Assembly (NCBI GenBank): GCA_027076245.1
Contig: JALTKC010000164.1
Span: 1-6,278, forward strand
Source of the DNA: Gammaproteobacteria bacterium
Lineage (GTDB): Bacteria > Pseudomonadota > Gammaproteobacteria > GRL18
Reading direction: 5' to 3'
Length of the DNA stretch: 6,278 nucleotides
Shown here: in pieces, positions 1 to 5,737 of the stretch
Layout: each line of letters begins with the position of its first letter
Numbering within the stretch: the first letter of the stretch is position 1
The notes under the pieces: generated by a model
The model's database searches: none
Seen by the model: the letters and a program-made list of their open reading frames with translations, nothing else
Told to the model about the DNA's origin: nothing
Position numbers and translations under genes: made by a program

Positions 1-44
1 GGGTTAAGGCCGGTGACGCGTATCATATTGACTGTGTCGTACAT
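1..44 (-). CDS. Unidentified protein, N-terminal fragment cut by the left window edge
   Basis: Only the start of this gene is present. On the minus strand an ATG at 44-42 opens a frame reading MYDTVNMIRVTGLNP and running off the window edge. The start is supported by a good ribosome binding site, GGAG at 55-52, with seven bases between it and the ATG. It is divergent from the carbonic anhydrase gene and shares the 212-bp spacer with it. Fifteen residues are too few to identify a family and I do not recognise the protein. A chance ORF is possible, but the well-placed ribosome binding site and the gene-free spacer argue for a real start. Confidence 0.55.
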   Translation of the reverse strand, partial: MYDTVNMIRVTGLN

Positions 45-182
45 AATTTTTCTCCATTTGTTTGTTTATATTCCATCACAATAATAACCGAGTTAATAAG
101 TAGGGTATTGATTTAATTATAGAACAGAATTGCAGAAAGCAAAGCTAAAAATTACTTTTATCTTAAATTTATAGTAATTTGG

Positions 183-211
183 ATGAAAATAACTCTGCTT
201 TCACTTATAGT
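183..211 (+). promoter_or_regulatory. Candidate sigma-70 promoter for the carbonic anhydrase gene
   Basis: ATGAAA at 183-188 matches the -35 consensus at four of six positions. A 17-base spacer leads to TATAGT at 206-211, which matches the -10 consensus at five of six. Transcription would start near 218, giving a leader of about 40 bases before the ATG. The spacing and position fit, but AT-rich DNA yields such matches by chance, so this is a moderate prediction. Confidence 0.35.
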
Positions 212-245
212 TAACCCTAATGACTTAATTCTTTTGACCAATCAC

Positions 246-249
246 AGGA
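246..249 (+). promoter_or_regulatory. Ribosome binding site of the carbonic anhydrase gene
   Basis: AGGA sits seven bases before the ATG at 257, within the sequence ACAGGAAA. This is optimal spacing and fixes the start codon. It also agrees with the signal peptide beginning at that methionine. Confidence 0.75.
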
Positions 250-256
250 AATTTAT

Positions 257-1093
257 ATGAAACTAACTGCCATAAAACCGTTTGGTTTTCTGCTGATATC
301 AGCACTGATTGCTTTACCTGCATGGACTGTTGCCAAAGAGCAGGCCGCCGGAACCGCTGGAACTGAAACCGCCGAGGCCGAAAAAGCAGTAACAGAGCAT
401 GCGAAGTGGTCTTATCAGGACAAAACGGGGCCTCAATACTGGGCCTTATTATCGGATGAGTACAGAATGTGCCATGAAGGTAAGAACCAGTCGCCTATTA
501 ATATCAGTACAGCCGTACCTTCAAAACTAAAAGGTATTCGCTTTGAATATAATATGCTGGTGCCGGAAAACATTGTTAATAATGGCCATACTATTCAGGT
601 TAATATTCGTTCCGGTGGTAAAATTACCATTGATGAAAAACCTTATTTTCTCAAACAGTTTCACTTTCACACCCCCAGCGAACATCGGATAGACGGAGTT
701 TCCTATCCCCTGGAATCTCACTTTGTGCATGTCAGTGAAGACAATCAGATTGCTGTAGTTTCCCTGCTTTATCGTCCAGGCCCGGCTAATACCGCTCTGG
801 ATGCCTTGTTAAAAAATATGCCCTTTAATGTGGGTGAAACTAAACGGCCTGGCGTTCGTGATCTGGAATTATTTGAGCGTGACAAGGTGGTTAAAAACTA
901 CTTCCGTTATAGCGGTTCTCTGACCACACCACCCTGCACAGAAGGGGTGACCTGGATTGTGTTACAGACCCGTTCCAATGTAAACAAGCTGCAGTTAGAA
1001 GCTTTCCAGTATGCGCTTAAACATCCTAACAACCGTCCGGTTCAGCCTCTGAATGGTCGTGTTGTTGTTAAGAAAATTCCAACGGCTAAATAA
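257..1093 (+). CDS. Periplasmic alpha-carbonic anhydrase
   Basis: This 278-residue protein is a zinc enzyme of the alpha class that interconverts CO2 and bicarbonate. Residues 1-26 form a Sec signal peptide (Lys-containing start, hydrophobic core, probable cut after TVA at 24-26), so it should act in the periplasm. An Ala/Glu/Thr-rich linker follows (about 27-48), then the catalytic domain. The expected zinc ligands are present: H136 and H138 in QFHFH, and H155 in ESHFVH. H111 in NNGH matches the proton-shuttle histidine. E142 and T223 (in LTTPP) match the Glu-Thr gatekeeper pair. QSPINI (78-83) is the family signature. C72 and C227 match the disulfide usual in bacterial members. Length is normal for the family with a signal and linker. 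It is monocistronic, facing a convergent minus-strand cluster. Its physiological role (CO2 supply, pH, or carbon fixation) cannot be told from this window. Confidence 0.96.
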   Translation: MKLTAIKPFGFLLISALIALPAWTVAKEQAAGTAGTETAEAEKAVTEHAKWSYQDKTGPQYWALLSDEYRMCHEGKNQSPINISTAVPSKLKGIRFEYNMLVPENIVNNGHTIQVNIRSGGKITIDEKPYFLKQFHFHTPSEHRIDGVSYPLESHFVHVSEDNQIAVVSLLYRPGPANTALDALLKNMPFNVGETKRPGVRDLELFERDKVVKNYFRYSGSLTTPPCTEGVTWIVLQTRSNVNKLQLEAFQYALKHPNNRPVQPLNGRVVVKKIPTAK

Positions 1094-1117
1094 AACTTCC
1101 GCTTTGGAGATATATTT

Positions 1118-1145
1118 CCGGGTACGGGTAAATATCCGTACCTGG
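1118..1145. terminator. Hairpin in the convergent gap, possible bidirectional terminator
   Basis: CCGGGTACGG (1118-1127) pairs with CCGTACCTGG (1136-1145) through ten base pairs, one of them a G-U wobble, around an 8-base loop. It lies 24 bases past the carbonic anhydrase stop and just past the stop of the minus-strand four-helix gene, where a shared terminator would be expected. Neither side has a proper T-run: the plus side continues GGCCTACTTCC and the minus side AAATATATC. It is therefore not a textbook intrinsic terminator. It could work with Rho or act as a 3'-end stabiliser. Confidence 0.45.
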
Positions 1146-1148
1146 GGC

Positions 1149-1556
1149 CTACTTCCCCTTCCCGTTTTCCCTCCGCTGCCATATCCAGCAGCCCAGAAAT
1201 GCAAATAATAATCCCGATATTAAAAAGATAAAAGCAATGGGAGTGAAAATATCATCTCTCAGGGAAAGATACAGGGAAATACCGCTGCCAATAATAACTG
1301 CCATTCCCGCATTTAAAAAAGCCCTTTTGGGTACAGAAGCCATAGCAACCACCATTCCGGTTAACATCATCACGATAAAATGTCCCAATGTTGCAATTGC
1401 ATAGCTGAATATCTGTGACCAGGTGGCCAGAGAAGGCTCGGCTTTAATAAAATAGTTAAAGCCAACTGCTGCCATAATAACTACCAGCTGGTTAAACAGT
1501 TCAAGTAGTAGCAAAGTGATAATACCGAGGCTTATGGCCTTAATACTATTTAACAT
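1149..1556 (-). CDS. Small four-helix membrane protein of unknown function
   Basis: I do not recognise this 135-residue protein. Four hydrophobic stretches are visible at about residues 8-32, 47-72, 79-98 and 104-126. A short basic tail (QRRENGKGK) follows, which by the positive-inside rule should be cytoplasmic and would put both ends inside. Charged or polar residues within helices are few: E19 and N22 in the first, H59 in the second. The chosen ATG at 1556 overlaps the end of the DHH phosphoesterase by 11 bases and has AAGG at 1569-1566 nine bases upstream. The same frame stays open upstream to 1727, but that extension reads over the DHH C-terminus and lacks membrane character, so it is probably not translated. 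An in-frame ATG at 1586 is a second, less likely start. The overlap predicts translational coupling to the DHH gene and suggests a related job. It is the last gene of the minus-strand cluster. Confidence 0.8.
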   Translation of the reverse strand: MLNSIKAISLGIITLLLLELFNQLVVIMAAVGFNYFIKAEPSLATWSQIFSYAIATLGHFIVMMLTGMVVAMASVPKRAFLNAGMAVIIGSGISLYLSLRDDIFTPIAFIFLISGLLFAFLGCWIWQRRENGKGK

Positions 1557-2412
1557 TAACAGGTACCTTAAGGTTAATGGTCGCATGACTGGTACTAAAA
1601 CCGCTGGCTCGCTGGTGGCCGCCTCCGCCAAACAGGGTGGCAATTTCTGATACATCGATTGCTTTATCCCCGCCTGAACGCAGTTGCCAGGTGCGGCGAT
1701 CCGGTTTGTCTTCATAAGCGGCAGCAAACGGGTATCCTGCAGATAGCTGGTTCAGCAAGTCACTGCCAATACTGGAGGGTGCATTGACAATGGGAACGGT
1801 GTAACCGGCAATATTGCCCATAAATGCCGCCTGTTTATACTGTTTGATTTGTTTCTTTTTTTGTCGCTCAAGGATCAGGCCTTCGGTATGTAAATGTTTA
1901 AGAGCCTGTTTGTCTGTCAACCAGGCGGCCCACTGCTTTCGTTTCAGGGGATGGGACATCAGTGCTGAAATAATGGTCCGGGTGTTGTTAAGTTTAAACT
2001 GCCAGAGATCATTGTCCTGAATATGCTTTAACAGCTTTGGTACCGGGCTTGTGTGAAAGTATTTCCAGCTTAAAACGGCACCGGATTGCTGCATATCAAA
2101 ATGCAGGGACAGGTTAGGTGTTTTTTGCAGATCATTTAGTTCTTTATATGCACTGATATGGTGATCAATCAGAATCACCTTATGCGCTCTTTGACAAAGT
2201 TTCTTTATATCTTTGCGTTTATAGCTAAAATCCAGAATATAAACGATATGATCGCTGCAATCCGGCGGTGCAGTACCATGTTTACCTTTATGAAATTTAA
2301 GGTGTTTTTTATTGTAACCGGGCTGCTGTTTAAAAAACAGCCAGGCGGCTACTGCGGCACCAAAGCCATCGGGACAATTGGCATGATAAATAATAGTGAC
2401 TGGGCGGGGCAT
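1546..2412 (-). CDS. DHH/DHHA1-family phosphoesterase (NrnA/NrnB-like)
   Basis: This 288-residue protein carries the motifs of the DHH phosphoesterase superfamily, which uses two manganese ions to hydrolyse phosphodiester bonds. In order these are: H10 and D15 in HANCPDGFGAA (motif I); D61 in ILDFSY (motif II); D83-H84-H85 in LIDHHIS (motif III); D133/D135 in IQDNDLW (motif IV). A basic linker follows (about 180-194). A DHHA1 substrate-binding domain ends with GGGGHQRASGF (262-272). No signal peptide or membrane segment is seen, so it should be cytoplasmic. Known relatives include nanoRNases, pAp phosphatases and pGpG or cyclic-dinucleotide hydrolases; the sequence alone does not pick the substrate. 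Its ATG is 5 bases after the GGDEF-EAL stop, with no clear ribosome binding site, which suggests reinitiation by ribosomes ending the upstream gene. That context favours a role in breaking down pGpG from the EAL reaction, an inference. Confidence 0.9.
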   Translation of the reverse strand: MPRPVTIIYHANCPDGFGAAVAAWLFFKQQPGYNKKHLKFHKGKHGTAPPDCSDHIVYILDFSYKRKDIKKLCQRAHKVILIDHHISAYKELNDLQKTPNLSLHFDMQQSGAVLSWKYFHTSPVPKLLKHIQDNDLWQFKLNNTRTIISALMSHPLKRKQWAAWLTDKQALKHLHTEGLILERQKKKQIKQYKQAAFMGNIAGYTVPIVNAPSSIGSDLLNQLSAGYPFAAAYEDKPDRRTWQLRSGGDKAIDVSEIATLFGGGGHQRASGFSTSHATINLKVPVNVK

Positions 2413-2417
2413 AAGCT

Positions 2418-4388
2418 TTAGTTTAAATAACTCTTAATCAGTTGGGTAAAATCGTCAGCACAAACTGGCTGGCTGTAATAATACCCCTGAGCTATGTCAC
2501 AATCCAGTGCCTGCAGGTATTTTAACTGTTCGCTGGTTTCCACTCCTTCTGCAACGACTTTCAGATTAAGCCCGTGCGCCATGGCAATGGCAGCATTAAT
2601 CAGTTCCCTGTCGGCCGGGTCGGTAACAATATCTTTAATAAAACTGCGATCAATTTTCAGGACATTAAATGGATAGCGTCTCAGGTAGCTTAGGGATGAA
2701 TACCCGGTACCAAAATCATCCATGGCCAGTTTGATACCGATATTGCTTATGCGGTTTAAAGCTTCATTAATATAGTTGTGGCCGCTTAATAAGACCCCTT
2801 CAGTGATTTCAAGTTCCAGAGTGTCGGCTGATAAATGACTGTTTTCAATGATCCTGAATATTGAATCAACCAGCTCGGGATCGCGAAACTGTCTGGGTGA
2901 GAGATTAATGGCAATATTAAAATCCTCAATGTATTGCTGCTGCCACTCACGTGTCTGCCTGACAGCCTGCTCAAAAACAAACTGACCAACAGGGATAATA
3001 AGGCCGGTCTGTTCGCAAATGGGAATAAACTCGACCGGTGATATATTACCCAAAACCGGATTCTGCCAGCGCAGCAGGGCTTCAGCACCGGTCAGTTTGC
3101 CATTATAAATATTTATTTTAGGCTGATAAAAAACTTCAAATTCGTTTCTGGCCAGAGCCCCATGCATCTGCTCTTCCAGTTCCAGCCGACGGGAAGCATC
3201 CTGGTTCATTTTTTTAGTAAAAAAGGAAAACGTATTCCTACCTTTCTTTTTAGCATGGTACATGGCAGAGTCGGCATTGCGTAGTAGTTCTGAAGTTTCT
3301 GTGCCGTCATCCGGGTAAAGTGCAATGCCAATACTGGCAGTCAGTATTATCTCTCTGGATTCAATGGTAAATGGGCTAAGAAACTGCTTTAACAGATTTT
3401 CTGCAATGGCCTGGATATCATTATTATTATCCAGACTACCAATAAGCAGAATAAATTCATCACCGCCCAGCCGTCCGATGGTATCATTTGCTCGAATAAT
3501 ACTCTTTAAACGATTGGCCGCTTCTATTAATAATAGATCACCGCATTCGTGTCCCAGGGTATCATTGACCTTTTTAAAATCGTCCAGATCCAGAAATAAA
3601 ACGGCTGTTTTTTGCTGGTTTCGTTCTGCCATATTGAGTAACTGGTTCAGGCGATCCAGTGCCAGAAAGCGGTTGGGCAGATCGGTTAAGGCATCATAAT
3701 AAGCCTGATGCTCAATTTCCCGGGCCTGCTTTTTGTGCAGACTGATGTCTATATCAATACAGTAAAGCTCGGCTTCGTTGTTGCTGTTTTTAAGCAGTAC
3801 ATGACTGGAGAAAACTTCAACCGGGCTACCGTCTGATTTTTTAAGTGTTAGCTCGGAAGAGGGAATACGATGGCCATTTTCAATCCAGTCATTGATCCCC
3901 TGTATAACTGTTTCACGCATTTCATCCGGAATAATCAGATTTTCCAGCTTTTGTCCAAGCGCTGTATTTTTACTATAACCGTACAGGTGTTCACTGGCTG
4001 GATTCCAGTAAATAACTTCCCGGTGTTTATTGTACCCCTGTACTGCAATGGCATCTGTGGCTTCGAAAACATTTCGAAAGCGGGCTTCACTTTCAATTAA
4101 AGCCTGTTCTGTTTGCTTTCTCTGGCGGATTTCTTTTTTCAGGCGGAACAGCCAGTAGCTGAACAGGATAAACAGCAGGATAATGGCAACGCTGATATAA
4201 AAGAGTGGCTTATCGATGCCCTCATGAGTCATAGAATTATCAGCAAAAGCAGGGTTTAATGGTAGTATCAGTAAGAAAAAGAGAGGCCAGGCCGGATAAA
4301 GAGTATTTAAAATTTTTGAGGGAAAGAGCGTACTCTGAAAACTATTAATGGTATATGTAGTAGTATGTGCTGATTTTTTTAAATACAT
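2418..4388 (-). CDS. Membrane PAS-GGDEF-EAL cyclic di-GMP turnover protein
   Basis: This 656-residue inner-membrane protein should both make and degrade cyclic di-GMP. A hydrophobic segment at about 34-49 ends in a signal-peptidase-like AFA-D site, and a clear membrane helix lies at 61-82. A charged helical linker and a PAS sensor domain (about 98-218) follow. The GGDEF domain (about 228-390) has an intact GGDEF at 308-312 and an RxxD inhibitory site (R299, D302) exactly five residues before it, so product feedback is expected. The EAL domain (about 405-650) retains the residues usual in active enzymes: E436 (EALLRW), N495 (NLSP), E529 (EITEG), D557-D558 (DDFGTG), K578 (KIDRSF), E614 (AEGVET) and Q634. 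Both halves therefore look catalytically competent. The start lacks a ribosome binding site, and the n-region before the first hydrophobic segment is unusually long (about 33 residues), but no in-frame Met occurs until residue 53. It lies 68 bp after the transglycosylase gene and 5 bp before the DHH gene. Confidence 0.95.
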   Translation of the reverse strand: MYLKKSAHTTTYTINSFQSTLFPSKILNTLYPAWPLFFLLILPLNPAFADNSMTHEGIDKPLFYISVAIILLFILFSYWLFRLKKEIRQRKQTEQALIESEARFRNVFEATDAIAVQGYNKHREVIYWNPASEHLYGYSKNTALGQKLENLIIPDEMRETVIQGINDWIENGHRIPSSELTLKKSDGSPVEVFSSHVLLKNSNNEAELYCIDIDISLHKKQAREIEHQAYYDALTDLPNRFLALDRLNQLLNMAERNQQKTAVLFLDLDDFKKVNDTLGHECGDLLLIEAANRLKSIIRANDTIGRLGGDEFILLIGSLDNNNDIQAIAENLLKQFLSPFTIESREIILTASIGIALYPDDGTETSELLRNADSAMYHAKKKGRNTFSFFTKKMNQDASRRLELEEQMHGALARNEFEVFYQPKINIYNGKLTGAEALLRWQNPVLGNISPVEFIPICEQTGLIIPVGQFVFEQAVRQTREWQQQYIEDFNIAINLSPRQFRDPELVDSIFRIIENSHLSADTLELEITEGVLLSGHNYINEALNRISNIGIKLAMDDFGTGYSSLSYLRRYPFNVLKIDRSFIKDIVTDPADRELINAAIAMAHGLNLKVVAEGVETSEQLKYLQALDCDIAQGYYYSQPVCADDFTQLIKSYLN

Positions 4389-4394
4389 GCATTG

Positions 4395-4423
4395 AGGTTA
4401 GTCAACAGGGGGCAGGCTGTCAA
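4395..4423 (-). promoter_or_regulatory. Candidate promoter of the GGDEF-EAL gene, possibly leaderless
   Basis: On the minus strand a perfect TTGACA (4423-4418) is followed by a 17-base spacer and TAACCT (4400-4395), a weak -10 matching at three of six positions. Transcription would begin about seven bases further on, at or next to the ATG at 4388. That would explain why no ribosome binding site precedes this start. It would also let the last three genes be transcribed apart from the transglycosylase gene. Confidence 0.35.
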
Positions 4424-4456
4424 ACCAGAAATGTTATAATATCAGGTAAAAAACGA

Positions 4457-5338
4457 TTATTTCAGACGGTTATTAAAAGATAGCGACTTTTCATAAGGGT
4501 GGTGTTTTTTACCGTAGATTTTTAAAATACGTTTAACGTAATTTTGCGTTTCCTTATAGGGTGGAATGCCTTTATATCGATCGACGGCTTTTTCACCGGC
4601 ATTATATCCGGCCAGTGCCAGGGCAACATCCCCCCGGTATTCATTCAGCAGCCAGCTTAAATAACGTACACCGCCCTTAATGTTTTGTTCTGGATTATGA
4701 ATATTCCTGACACCGAAACGGCTGGCGGTTTCCGGGAGCAGTTGCATCAGACCAATAGCGCCCTTATGAGAACGGGCCTTGGCATTAAAACGGGATTCCT
4801 GCTGAATAATGGCCAGAACCAGACGGGGTTCGATATTATATCCCTGGGCAATTTCACTGGCCTGTTTAACAAACTCACGGCATTGACCCCGGCAGTGACG
4901 GGTTTCCCACATGGGAATAGTGCTGGCATCACAAATGGTTTTGCTGGTTTTAAGTTCGGTATCCAGACGGGCCAGGATATTTTTTGAGAAGTCATCACCG
5001 GATTTGGCCGCTGCACTGAACCAGCGAACAGCAACGGCCTCATCTTTGGGTACACCCCTGGCATTAAGAAACATCCAGGCCAGGTTACGCTGAGCATCTG
5101 CAGAGCCTTTCAGGGCGGCACGGCAGTACCAGTTCACAGCCTTTTGTGGATCTCTGCTAACCCCTTCACCATGTTCATAAGCAATAGCCAGTTCCAGCTG
5201 AGCATCTATCAGACCGGTTTCAGCTTTGGCAATGGTGGCCTGCAGCGGTGATTCATAGGCATAGAGCTGGGTGCTTATAGCCGACAGGGCATGAATAAGC
5301 AGCAAGGCACTTAAGATAAATGACTTTTTCATATACAT
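4457..5338 (-). CDS. Sel1-repeat lytic transglycosylase (SLT domain)
   Basis: This 293-residue exported protein should cleave the MurNAc-GlcNAc bond of peptidoglycan, forming 1,6-anhydromuropeptides. A Sec signal peptide covers about residues 1-27 (probable cut after LYA). Two Sel1-like repeats follow at about 43-78 (ending near YCRAALKGS) and 79-114 (ending near WFSAAAKSG), likely a protein-binding superhelix. The C-terminal SLT domain (about 155-280) has the catalytic glutamate E181 in QQESRFN, then GAIGLMQLLPETA (193-205) and GYNAGEKAV (244-252, usually AYNAG). Four cysteines (C72, C136, C149, C153), three in the linker before the SLT domain, may form disulfides in the periplasm. Neither ATG (5338, or 5332 two codons in) has a clear ribosome binding site; the second gives the more usual MKKSF signal start. 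No lipobox is seen, so it is probably soluble. It is the first gene of the minus-strand cluster, with a poly-T stretch just after its stop but no strong stem. Confidence 0.93.
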   Translation of the reverse strand: MYMKKSFILSALLLIHALSAISTQLYAYESPLQATIAKAETGLIDAQLELAIAYEHGEGVSRDPQKAVNWYCRAALKGSADAQRNLAWMFLNARGVPKDEAVAVRWFSAAAKSGDDFSKNILARLDTELKTSKTICDASTIPMWETRHCRGQCREFVKQASEIAQGYNIEPRLVLAIIQQESRFNAKARSHKGAIGLMQLLPETASRFGVRNIHNPEQNIKGGVRYLSWLLNEYRGDVALALAGYNAGEKAVDRYKGIPPYKETQNYVKRILKIYGKKHHPYEKSLSFNNRLK

Positions 5339-5474
5339 ATTTAAGTTTTAAGCAAGTTTTATACCCTGAATAATTTGTTTATATCTTACAATTATTTAAG
5401 TAAAATCAAAATCAACCTGATGGGGTAAAATATTATAAAGTGTAAAAAAAACTGACATCCTCCGGCAAAATATT
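5339..5474. other. Divergent intergenic spacer, AT-rich
   Basis: This 136-bp spacer separates the transglycosylase gene from the DUF3820-M48 pair and must hold promoters for both. On the minus strand TATAAA occurs at 5363-5358 and 5383-5378. On the plus strand TATAAA occurs near 5433. None has a good -35 partner at normal spacing, so I call no promoter. It also holds a tandem AAAATC/AAAATC (5402-5413), an A8 run, and one copy of the AAAATATTAT repeat plus most of a second. Confidence 0.6.
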
Positions 5475-5476
5475 AT
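5427..5476 (+). repeat. Direct repeat AAAATATTAT, two copies 40 bp apart
   Basis: AAAATATTAT occurs exactly at 5427-5436 and again at 5467-5476. The second copy runs into the ATG of the DUF3820 gene at 5475. Forty base pairs is close to four helical turns, so two bound proteins would sit on nearly the same DNA face. The element is short and AT-only in AT-rich DNA, so chance is a serious alternative. Confidence 0.35.
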
Positions 5477-5729
5477 GGAAACAATACCAGAACAGCCCCT
5501 GATTTCTGATCCTCAATTGCTACTCAGGCTGGCTCGATATAAAATGCCTTTCGGCAAATATAAAGATCGTCTGCTAATCGACCTGCCTGAGCCCTATGTG
5601 GTCTGGTTTGCCAATAAAGGTTTTCCAGAGGGTGAACTGGGCAGAATGCTGGCCATTGTGCTGGAAATTAAAACTAATGGTCTGGAATACCTGTTTAAGC
5701 CGTTAAGAGAAACTCAATTTAAGGAATAA
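5475..5729 (+). CDS. DUF3820-family small protein
   Basis: This 84-residue protein matches the DUF3820 family, described in Pfam as a putative quorum-sensing-regulated virulence factor. The conserved core is visible: KMPFGKYKDRLLIDLPEPY (23-41), then VVWFANKGFPEGELG (42-56) and a final helix with the conserved NGLEYL (68-73). No signal peptide, membrane helix or known catalytic motif is present, so it should be a small cytoplasmic protein. The biochemical function of the family is, to my knowledge, not established; related segments also occur attached to DNA polymerase III epsilon-like exonucleases. The ATG lacks a ribosome binding site: the bases before it read CTCCGGCAAAATATT, the opposite of a Shine-Dalgarno. 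No upstream in-frame alternative start was seen, so this start is likely but not certain. It ends 8 bases before the M48 gene, so the two are probably cotranscribed. Confidence 0.85.
   Translation: METIPEQPLISDPQLLLRLARYKMPFGKYKDRLLIDLPEPYVVWFANKGFPEGELGRMLAIVLEIKTNGLEYLFKPLRETQFKE
5721..5725 (+). promoter_or_regulatory. Ribosome binding site of the M48 protease gene, inside the DUF3820 end
   Basis: AAGGA lies in the last two sense codons of the DUF3820 gene, twelve bases before the M48 ATG at 5738. The spacing is rather long but usable. Its position inside the upstream gene fits cotranslation of the pair. Confidence 0.5.
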
Positions 5730-5737
5730 TTGTAAAA

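Larger units (their letters stand above)
45..256. other. Divergent intergenic spacer, AT-rich
   Basis: No coding sequence is supported in this 212-bp spacer between the left-edge minus-strand gene and the carbonic anhydrase gene. It is strongly AT-rich. It holds the ribosome binding sites of both flanking genes and a candidate plus-strand promoter (183-211). On the minus strand a perfect TATAAT lies at 121-116, but I find no acceptable -35 hexamer 16-18 bases upstream of it. A second TATAGT on the plus strand (170-175) also lacks a -35 partner. I found no convincing long palindromic operator. Confidence 0.6.

Noticed and set aside
527..730. Minus-strand open frame inside the carbonic anhydrase gene
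   Set aside because: It lies antisense to the zinc-ligand region of a clearly real enzyme, with no start signal.
1557..1727. Upstream extension of the four-helix gene giving a 192-residue protein
   Set aside because: The added residues lie wholly over the DHH C-terminal coding region, have no membrane or domain character, and the start at 1556 already has a usable ribosome binding site.
3325..3699. Plus-strand open frame of 124 codons opposite the GGDEF-EAL gene
   Set aside because: It is antisense to the conserved GGDEF coding sequence, has a Ser/Arg-rich composition with no recognisable domain, and is best explained as a shadow.
4435..4440. Perfect TATAAT on the plus strand between the transglycosylase and GGDEF-EAL genes
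   Set aside because: No -35 element lies at usable spacing, and it points antisense into the transglycosylase gene with no ORF behind it.
4440..4456. T-run just after the transglycosylase stop as an intrinsic terminator
   Set aside because: No GC-rich stem precedes the run; only weak 4-5 bp pairings can be drawn.
4685..5097. Open frames on both strands overlapping the transglycosylase gene
   Set aside because: They overlap the Sel1/SLT coding sequence, which has clear domain motifs. No independent ribosome binding site or family match is visible.
5398..5465. Minus-strand GGAGG followed at once by ATG and a 20-codon frame (from about 5458)
   Set aside because: The ATG directly abuts the GGAGG with no spacer, and the short AT-rich peptide has no recognisable features.
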